17,775 nucleotides of DNA, from the NCBI GenBank assembly GCA_021779775.1, contig JAJYAB010000005.1:1-17775 (forward strand). The letters are read 5' to 3'. Under the pieces are notes generated by a model. That model was not told the DNA's origin. It saw only the letters and a list, made by a program, of their open reading frames with translations, and searched no databases. The DNA is from Actinomycetes bacterium (GTDB taxonomy: Bacteria > Actinomycetota > Acidimicrobiia > Acidimicrobiales > UBA8190). This document shows, in pieces, positions 12,620 to 17,775 of this stretch. A program made the translations under genes and the position numbers. Position 1 is the first letter of the stretch, and the number at the start of each line of letters is the position of its first letter.

Positions 12620-14881
12620 ATGACCCTGATCGCGACGACCGAAGCACCATCCGGTACCGGCCAGCCCCGGGTGACCGTCCTCGCCGACCGCTGCGCCGGC
12701 TGCCAGGAGTGCGTCATCCGCTGCCCGGTGGGCGCGCTGTCGATGGACACCGGGCGATGGATCGCCCAAGCTGATGACGCGGTTTGCGTCGGTTGCCGCC
12801 AGTGCGTGAGGACCTGCCCGTTCTCCGCCATCGTCGTCGACGGGCCGATGCTCGTCGGCCCCCGTGCCGAGCCCGAGCCCGTCCAACCCGAGCGGCTCGT
12901 CGGAGACGTGGGGGAGGTGCGCCGGGGCTTCGCCAGCTGGACCGAGGCGCTTGCCGAAGCCGACCGCTGCCTGGCCTGCCCCGACCCGACCTGCGTGCGG
13001 GGCTGCCCGGCGCACAACGACATCCCCGGCTTCATCGCCGCCGTCGGCCGCCGCGACCTGCAGGGGGCGCACGAGGTCCTGCGGCGCACGAGCGTGCTGC
13101 CCGACGTCTGCGCCCGGGTGTGCAACCAGGCCGCCCAGTGCGAGGGGTCCTGCACCTGGTCGCTGGCCGGCGGTACCCCGGTGGCCATCGGCCGCCTGGA
13201 GCGCTTCGTCACCGACACCATGGCGGTGCCGCCGCCCGCTGCGCCGTTGCCGGGGGGTGGGTCGTCGCACGGTGGGATGCCGGTCGACGGGATGTCGGTC
13301 GGGATCATCGGTGCCGGGCCTGCTGCCGCCGGAGCGGCCTGGGCGCTGGTCGAGGCGGGCGCCTCGGTCACCGTCTACGAGAAGGACCCGGTGCCAGGAG
13401 GCCTGTGCAACTGGGGGATCCCCGACTTCACCCTCCCCGAGGCCGTCGCCGCCCGGCCCTGGCGCCAGCTCACCGAGGCCGGCGTCGACCTGCGTTGCGC
13501 CACCGAGATCCGGCCCGAGGACCTCGACCGCCTCCTGGCCACCCACGATGCCGTCATCGCCGCCCACGGCGCCAGCATGCCGATGCGCCTGCCGGTGCCC
13601 GGCGCCGAGCTGGAAGGGGTGACCGATGCCACGACGTTCCTGCAGGGGGCGAAGGCCGCCCTCGAGCCGGGCGGCGATCCCGTGGCGTTCCGTGCTGCGC
13701 TGGGCTTGGCGGGCCAGGACGGCGACCCGGGACGTGAGGCTTCCCGGGTGCTCGTCCTCGGGGCGGGCAACACCGCCATGGACGTGGCGCGCACCGCCCG
13801 GCGGCTCGGGCTCGAGGCCACCTGCGTCGACTGGCTCGACGAGCGGTTCGCGCTCACCCGCCCCGACGAGCTCGACGAGGCCCGCCACGAAGGCGTAGAG
13901 GTGCGCTTCTGCGCCACCGTGACCCGCCTCGACCCCGACGGCGACAGCGGCCGGGTGGCCAGCGCCGTGCTCGCCCGCACCACCCAGGCCAGGGCCGACC
14001 GGCCGCCGAAGCCCCTCGGCGGGGCGTCCGAGGCACTGCGGGCCGACCTCGTCGTGATGGCGATGGGCTACCGGGTGGACCCGACCTTCGCCGGCACGCT
14101 CCCCGGCACGCCGGTCCGCCGCCAGGCTGCGGGACTGGCGGACCGGCACTGGAGCGCCAGCGGCATCCTCGCCGGCCCGGCGTCCGCCTTCGCCGACCAC
14201 TATCCGGTCGGCACGCTGGCGCTCGGGCGCGAGGTCGGCCTGTGGGCCGCCGCCCTGCCGGTGCGAGCACGCGTGTGGACCGCTGGCGACGCGCTGGTCG
14301 GCCCCTCGACGGTGGTCGAGGCCATGGCACAGGGCCGGCGTGCCGCGGCAGCCGTCCTCGATGCTCGCCCGGGCCGTCCCGACCGCGCCGCTCCCCCCGG
14401 GGCGGACCGGGCGGCCCGGGTGCTCGTCTGCTACGAGAGCAGCGGCGGGCACACCGCTCGGGCAGCAACGGCGATCGCCGACGGCTTCACCGAGCGGGGG
14501 TACAAGGCGCGGGTGCTGCCGATCGCCAAGGTCGGCCCGGCCGAGCTGGCCTCCGCCGACGCCGTCGTGGTCGGCAGCTTCGTGGAAGGGTTCGTGGTGG
14601 CCGGCGTGCGCCCGGCCAAGGCGATGCGTGCCTGGCTGGCCGGGCTGCCTCGGCTCGGGGGCAGGCCTGTCGGGGTCTTCTGCACCTACGCCGTAGCGCC
14701 GAAAGGCGCGCTGGCGGCGATGCGCCGGGCGCTCGAGGACACCGGCGCCACCGTCGTCGCCGAGGCCGCCTTCGGGCCGCGACAGCTCAAGCCAGAGGCG
14801 GGCGTGTCCGGCCCGCTGGTCTTCGGCCGCCAGCTTGCCCGGCAGCTCTCGGTCGAAGGTGCCCGGGGGAACGGGCAGTAG
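12620..14881 (+). CDS. triple fusion: 2[4Fe-4S] ferredoxin, GltD-like NAD(P)H:FAD oxidoreductase, flavodoxin-like domain
   Basis: 753-residue cytoplasmic redox protein in three parts. Residues 25-67 hold two ferredoxin motifs (C25xxC28xxC31xxxC35P and C56xxC59xxC62xxxC66P). Residues 100-580 match glutamate-synthase small-subunit-like reductases: N-terminal cluster cysteines C117, C120, C125, C129, C164, C168, C174 and C178; FAD site G230AGPAA; NAD(P) site G381AGNTAMD; terminal FAD motif TAGDALVGPSTVVEAMAQGRRAA. Residues 600-745 look like a flavodoxin (VLVCYESSGGHTARAATAIADGF, then VGVFCTYAVAPKGALAAM). No GltB partner is present, so glutamate synthesis is unlikely. It probably shuttles electrons between NAD(P)H, Fe-S carriers and FMN, with the preceding membrane protein as partner. 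ATG 12620 has GGAGGTGG close upstream. This exact domain order is not one I know as a named enzyme. Confidence 0.9.
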   Translation: MTLIATTEAPSGTGQPRVTVLADRCAGCQECVIRCPVGALSMDTGRWIAQADDAVCVGCRQCVRTCPFSAIVVDGPMLVGPRAEPEPVQPERLVGDVGEVRRGFASWTEALAEADRCLACPDPTCVRGCPAHNDIPGFIAAVGRRDLQGAHEVLRRTSVLPDVCARVCNQAAQCEGSCTWSLAGGTPVAIGRLERFVTDTMAVPPPAAPLPGGGSSHGGMPVDGMSVGIIGAGPAAAGAAWALVEAGASVTVYEKDPVPGGLCNWGIPDFTLPEAVAARPWRQLTEAGVDLRCATEIRPEDLDRLLATHDAVIAAHGASMPMRLPVPGAELEGVTDATTFLQGAKAALEPGGDPVAFRAALGLAGQDGDPGREASRVLVLGAGNTAMDVARTARRLGLEATCVDWLDERFALTRPDELDEARHEGVEVRFCATVTRLDPDGDSGRVASAVLARTTQARADRPPKPLGGASEALRADLVVMAMGYRVDPTFAGTLPGTPVRRQAAGLADRHWSASGILAGPASAFADHYPVGTLALGREVGLWAAALPVRARVWTAGDALVGPSTVVEAMAQGRRAAAAVLDARPGRPDRAAPPGADRAARVLVCYESSGGHTARAATAIADGFTERGYKARVLPIAKVGPAELASADAVVVGSFVEGFVVAGVRPAKAMRAWLAGLPRLGGRPVGVFCTYAVAPKGALAAMRRALEDTGATVVAEAAFGPRQLKPEAGVSGPLVFGRQLARQLSVEGARGNGQ

Positions 14882-14884
14882 GAG

Positions 14885-14962
14885 ATGCGCCAGGCGGCGA
14901 TCTATCAGGCGGCGATCTATCAGGCAGCGATCTATCAGGCAGCGGAGAAGGAGGAGCCATGA
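14885..14962 (+). CDS. possible 25-codon micro-ORF with QAAIY repeats
   Basis: ATG 14885 opens a 25-codon frame whose TGA (14960-14962) overlaps the ATG of the following ferritin-like gene (ATGA). It encodes MRQAA then repeated IYQAA units and a charged EKEEP end. AGGAG abuts the ATG directly, with no spacer, which is poor for initiation. It may be a leader peptide coupling translation of the next gene, or simply a by-product of an in-frame 15-bp repeat. Unproven. Confidence 0.25.
   Translation: MRQAAIYQAAIYQAAIYQAAEKEEP
14891..14944. repeat. 15-bp tandem repeat, 3.6 copies
   Basis: CAGGCGGCGATCTAT at 14891-14905 and 14906-14920, CAGGCAGCGATCTAT at 14921-14935, then a partial CAGGCAGCG to 14944. 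The period is a multiple of three, so no stop arises in the frame of ATG 14885. It lies in the gap between the fusion gene and the ferritin-like gene, immediately upstream of the latter's ribosome-binding site. Confidence 0.95.
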
Positions 14963-15477
14963 GAGCTTTCACCGATGCCAGGTCGGCGGCGCAGGTCAGG
15001 TGCCCGTCCGGCTTGAGCGTCTTCGAGGAGGAGATCTTCCGCCACCTGACCGAGCACGTCTCGGCCGAGGGCGAGTTCATCGACGCCTACCGGCAGCTCG
15101 TCGAGGCGCCCGACACCCCCGAGGCGATGCGCTACCTGATCGGGCTGCTGCTCGAGGACGAGGAGCGCCACCACCGGCTCCTCGGGCAGGTCGTGACCGC
15201 GCTCGGCAACGGCGTCGCCTGGACCAGCGACCCCGACGCGGTGCCCAACCTGCCGTGCGGGGCACCCGACTCGGCGCTGGTCGAGGTGACGAACCGGTTC
15301 TTGGCCGCCGAGCGCGCCGACCGGCGAGAGCTGCGTGCCCTGCGCAGGAAGCTCCGGCCGTTTCGTGACACGACGGCGTGGACGCTGGTCGTCGAGCTGT
15401 TGGAGCACGACACGGCGAAGCACATCCGCCTCCTCACCTTCATCCGCGACCACGCCGCCATCCGCTTGCCGTCCTGA
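14959..15477 (+). CDS. small ferritin-like / rubrerythrin-like four-helix protein
   Basis: 172-residue predicted all-helical protein. Acidic and histidine positions fall as in ferritin-like domains: E37 or E39 in the first helix (HVSAEGEFIDAYRQL), E68 and E69 with H71 and H72 in the second (LLEDEERHHRLL), E118 in the third, and E146, E149, H150 and H155 in the fourth (LLEHDTAKHIRLL). The last pair is not a clean ExxH, so the metal site may be altered or incomplete. There is no rubredoxin domain. AGGAGG ends four bases before ATG 14959. It follows the redox fusion by 77 bases and precedes the transporter by 91 bases, so it is probably part of the same transcription unit. Possible roles are peroxide or iron handling or a partner of the flavodoxin domain; the exact family is not recognised. 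Confidence 0.8.
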   Translation: MRAFTDARSAAQVRCPSGLSVFEEEIFRHLTEHVSAEGEFIDAYRQLVEAPDTPEAMRYLIGLLLEDEERHHRLLGQVVTALGNGVAWTSDPDAVPNLPCGAPDSALVEVTNRFLAAERADRRELRALRRKLRPFRDTTAWTLVVELLEHDTAKHIRLLTFIRDHAAIRLPS

Positions 15478-15568
15478 GGCCCGGCGGCGGCGCCATGACA
15501 TGGTAGGAAGGGCGGGTAGGTGGACAGGGCGTTGACAGGGGAGAGCGACGAGAGATGAGGAGCGCTGC

Positions 15569-17272
15569 ATGCTGAGGAAGCTGTGGGACCGGGAGCTCGA
15601 CCACTACCCGAGCGCAGGGCGGCGGTACCTGTACCTGGGAGTCGTGGTCGTCGCATCCATCGTGCTCTGGTACGAGTACTACATCCCGACGACCGTGGCC
15701 ACGCTACTGCTGCGTGAGTTCCACCTGACGTTCCGCTTCTACGTGAACGTGATCGTGGTGTCCAACCTGGCCGGCATGGCGGCCGCCATTGTCGGCGGGC
15801 TCACGGATCGTATCGGCCGCACGAAGGTCGTCATCGGAGGGCTGCTGGTGGTGGGGATCATCCAGCTCGCGGTTCTCCCGAACGCGACGTCGAAGACGGT
15901 GTTCGTGATCGGCGTCGTCGCAGTGGGCCTGTTCGAGGGAGCCGTCCTGGTGGCCACCCCGGCGTTGGTGCGCGACTTCACTCCGCAGCTGGGGCGCGCC
16001 TCGGCGATGGGCTTCTGGACGCTCGGCCCGGTGGCTGGGGTGCTGCTGGCGAGCATCCTCGGGACACACACCATCAGCGCCACGTCCACAGACTGGCAGC
16101 GCGAGTTCATCATCTCGGGCATCGTGGGGCTGGTGGCGTTCGTCCTGGCGTTGGTTTTCCTGCGGGAGCTGTCGCCGAGCATCCGCCAGCAGCTCATGGT
16201 GAGCCAGCGCGACCGGGAGCTGGTGGAGCTGCGGGCCCGTGGGATGGACGTCCACGCGGCGACCGTCCATCCGTGGCGCCAGATGTTGAAGCCCGACGTG
16301 GTCGTGTCGGCGTTCGCCGTGTGTGTCATGTTGCTGATCTTCTTCACGGCGTCGGGGTTCTTCCCCGTCTACTTCGCCACGGTGTTCCACAGCGGCACCA
16401 GCTACTTCACGCTGCCGCAGGCGAACGGCATCGCCACCTGGATGTGGGCAGTCGACTGCGGGTCGCTCGTCGTGTTCGGCATCTTGTCGGACGTCCTGCG
16501 GGTCCGGAAGCCGTTCATGGTCGTCGGCGCGATCGGGGCCATGGTGATGATGGCGATCCTCATCTCGCACACCGGCCATCCGACGTCGGACTACTACACG
16601 ATGGTCTGGGTGACGTCCGGCGTGTTCCTCTTCACCGCGATGGCCTACGCGACGTGGATGGCCAGCTTCACCGAGACGGTGGAGGCAAGGAACCCGGCGC
16701 TCTCCGCCACCGGGTTGGCCATCTGGGGCGGCATGCTCCGCCTGGTGGTCGCCATATCGCTGTTCATCCTGCCGTTCGTGGTCAGCGCGACCAATCGCGT
16801 CGTGAACAACCAGCAGTACCAGAAGTACGTGCCGCGGGCCTTGTCCATCGAGCAGCACTATCCGAAGCTGGTGGCGATCGTCCAGCACCACCAGGCACTG
16901 TTCACGCAACTTGCCACGTATCCCTCTATCGGGCAGATACCGCCGGCGCTGCTGCAGCAGGCGCAGACGGCGGCAGGCAGCCTGAACAACCTGCTTGCCA
17001 TTAACGCCATCAAGCCGGATCTGACGTTCCTGCAGCGGTACCAGTCGCACCTGCTCGCGCTGCAGTCCGGCGCCAACGCGTCCCCCGCCCAGTGGCAGCA
17101 CTGGCTGTGGGTCTGCTTCGCCGGCATGGCCGTCTTCCTCCCGCTGATCTTCCTCCTGAAGGGCGGTTGGAGCCCCCGGCGAGCGAAGCGCGAAGCGGAC
17201 GAGCACGAGCAGCTCGTCGAGCGGGAGATCGCCCGGCTCCATGCCGGCGGCGCTCAGGATGCCATGGTCTGA
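15569..17272 (+). CDS. MFS transporter with a large loop before the last membrane helix
   Basis: 567-residue secondary transporter of the major facilitator superfamily with about 12 membrane helices. Motif A is visible after helix 2 as GGLTDRIGRTK (about 76-86), and a shorter equivalent, GILSDVLRVRKP, occurs in the second half. Residues about 408-510 form a hydrophilic, Gln-, His- and Leu-rich segment between the penultimate and last helices. It is much longer than the usual loop, predicted on the outer face and mainly helical. A charged cytoplasmic tail follows. ATG 15569 has GAGGAG six bases upstream. Base composition seems lower in GC than its neighbours, which could mean a different history. 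It is the last gene of the plus-strand arm, so a substrate or product of the pathway may be its cargo; the substrate is not readable. Confidence 0.9.
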   Translation: MLRKLWDRELDHYPSAGRRYLYLGVVVVASIVLWYEYYIPTTVATLLLREFHLTFRFYVNVIVVSNLAGMAAAIVGGLTDRIGRTKVVIGGLLVVGIIQLAVLPNATSKTVFVIGVVAVGLFEGAVLVATPALVRDFTPQLGRASAMGFWTLGPVAGVLLASILGTHTISATSTDWQREFIISGIVGLVAFVLALVFLRELSPSIRQQLMVSQRDRELVELRARGMDVHAATVHPWRQMLKPDVVVSAFAVCVMLLIFFTASGFFPVYFATVFHSGTSYFTLPQANGIATWMWAVDCGSLVVFGILSDVLRVRKPFMVVGAIGAMVMMAILISHTGHPTSDYYTMVWVTSGVFLFTAMAYATWMASFTETVEARNPALSATGLAIWGGMLRLVVAISLFILPFVVSATNRVVNNQQYQKYVPRALSIEQHYPKLVAIVQHHQALFTQLATYPSIGQIPPALLQQAQTAAGSLNNLLAINAIKPDLTFLQRYQSHLLALQSGANASPAQWQHWLWVCFAGMAVFLPLIFLLKGGWSPRRAKREADEHEQLVEREIARLHAGGAQDAMV

Positions 17273-17321
17273 CGTGAGAATGACCTGATGTGTGCTCTCG
17301 CGTGGGCGCGCCAGTCGGGGT

Positions 17322-17356
17322 GCGGGGCGGAGCCCCGCTCGGGGCGTGAGCCCCGA
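17322..17356. terminator. two tandem GC hairpins after the transporter gene
   Basis: GCGGGGC-GGA-GCCCCGC (17322-17338) is followed at once by TCGGGGC-GTGA-GCCCCGA (17339-17356). Each has a perfect 7-bp stem. There is no T-run, so this is not a classic intrinsic terminator. It lies between the convergent transporter (ends 17272) and transposase remnant (ends 17369) and could serve both as a terminator, or be part of the non-coding end of the IS110-type element. Confidence 0.5.
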
Positions 17357-17368
17357 TGCGTGGGTGGC

Positions 17369-17775
17369 TCAGGCGGCGACGGGTTCGACGGTGACCTTGT
17401 GGCCGAGGCGCTCGATCTGGTGGGCGAGCTGCCGTGCGTGGCGCTCGTTGTCACTGCGCCGGTCGAACCAGTCCGCGCCGAGGTCCTCGTCGTCGGTCTC
17501 GTTGGTCAAGAGGTGCCAGATGGTGACGAGCATCGAATGGGCGACGACGAAGATGGCCTTGGATTCGCTCTTCTTGCCGAAGCCCCGGCAGAACCTCCGG
17601 TACTGGGCGGCGTGGTAGCTGTCTCTGGAGTGCGAGGCCGACCACGCCGCCTCGACGAGCGCACCGCGCAGGGCGACGTTGCTCTTTCTCGCCTAGGGGT
17701 GTTGGCGGACTCGCTTGATGATCGCGTGAACGCCGTTGGTCGTGATCGTGTGGGAGGCACACGACCGAACGACCA
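17369..17775 (-). pseudogene. IS110-family transposase, C-terminal part, interrupted by an amber codon
   Basis: In the minus frame ending with TGA at 17371-17369, the 107 residues after an in-frame TAG (17693-17695) match the C-terminal transposase domain of the IS110/IS116/IS902 family. The matching parts are KSNVALRGALVEAAWSAS, AAQYRRFCRGFGKK, VVAHSMLVTIWHLL, DLGADWFDRR and the typical ending QIERLGHKVTVEP. The catalytic Ser of this domain should lie near the ALVEAAWSAS stretch. Upstream of the TAG the frame stays open to the window edge, but the residues (CASHTITTNGVHAIIKRVRQHP) are less clearly family-like, so a frameshift there is possible as well. No good start codon follows the TAG. 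Probably a decayed insertion element, also cut by the right edge of the window. Confidence 0.75.

Noticed and set aside
10898..14452. Minus-strand open frame of 1184 codons
   Set aside because: Antisense to the membrane Fe-S gene and the redox fusion, both of which have strong motifs; the composition is that of a shadow frame.
12620..14881. Annotating the fusion as glutamate synthase small subunit (GltD)
   Set aside because: The reductase core is GltD-like, but the added ferredoxin and flavodoxin domains and the absence of GltB argue against glutamate synthase.
15493..15503. CCATG-A-CATGG palindrome after the ferritin-like gene
   Set aside because: Short, isolated, not repeated elsewhere in the window and not aligned with any promoter element.
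15532..15560. TTGACA at 15532-15537 as a promoter for the MFS gene
   Set aside because: No acceptable -10 at 16-18 bases; the stretch runs directly into the ribosome-binding site.

Overview
The window is high-GC DNA (about 70% by eye) with frequent GTG starts, 4-base GTGA stop/start overlaps and at least one promoter placed for a leaderless transcript. That suggests an actinomycete-type organism (Actinomycetota). The class cannot be fixed from sequence alone; an environmental acidimicrobial-type lineage is only a guess. No rRNA, tRNA or CRISPR was seen.

Region 1 (1-5086) is an amide and N-heterocycle hydrolysis block. A Trz/Atz-type amidohydrolase cut by the left edge (+) converges on a three-gene minus-strand operon: cytosine-deaminase-like amidohydrolase, acetamidase/formamidase, amidase. 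The last two genes each start inside the stop codon of the gene before (GTGA). A TauE/SafE-type exporter (+) is divergent from this operon.

Region 2 (5867-9820) is a compact minus-strand operon. In transcription order it holds a ferritin-like diiron protein with a complete E, ExxH, E, ExxH ligand set, an SCP2-like small protein, a 70-residue zinc-ribbon protein, a two-cluster ferredoxin with a cysteine-rich tail, and a Baeyer-Villiger-type flavin monooxygenase. This looks like an oxygenase pathway with its own electron carrier. A good promoter (TTGACA, 17 bp, CATAGT) sits in front of it, surrounded by short repeats.

Region 3 (9804-10922) is the control point. It holds an Rrf2-family regulator with three NsrR/IscR-type cluster cysteines and an unusual C-terminal SRPBCC-like domain. 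The 11-mer ACTTGACATCT occurs three times: twice in front of the diiron operon and once between the back-to-back -35 elements of the regulator and the divergent operon. The regulator therefore probably controls both arms and itself.

Region 4 (10922-17272) is the plus-strand arm: a NapH/NosR-like polytopic membrane Fe-S protein, a ferredoxin-GltD-flavodoxin triple fusion, a small ferritin-like protein and an MFS transporter with an extra domain of about 100 residues. The first two look like a redox module linking NAD(P)H, flavin and Fe-S carriers to the membrane. A 15-bp tandem repeat that can encode a (QAAIY)n micro-peptide lies just before the ferritin-like gene.

Region 5 (17273-end) holds two tandem GC hairpins and the C-terminal part of an IS110-family transposase. 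It is read in a frame with an internal amber codon, so it is probably a decayed element.

Working hypothesis (inference): regions 2 to 4 form one Fe-S-sensor-controlled system in which a redox module supplies or balances electrons for a diiron/flavin oxygenase pathway. Its substrate is unknown.
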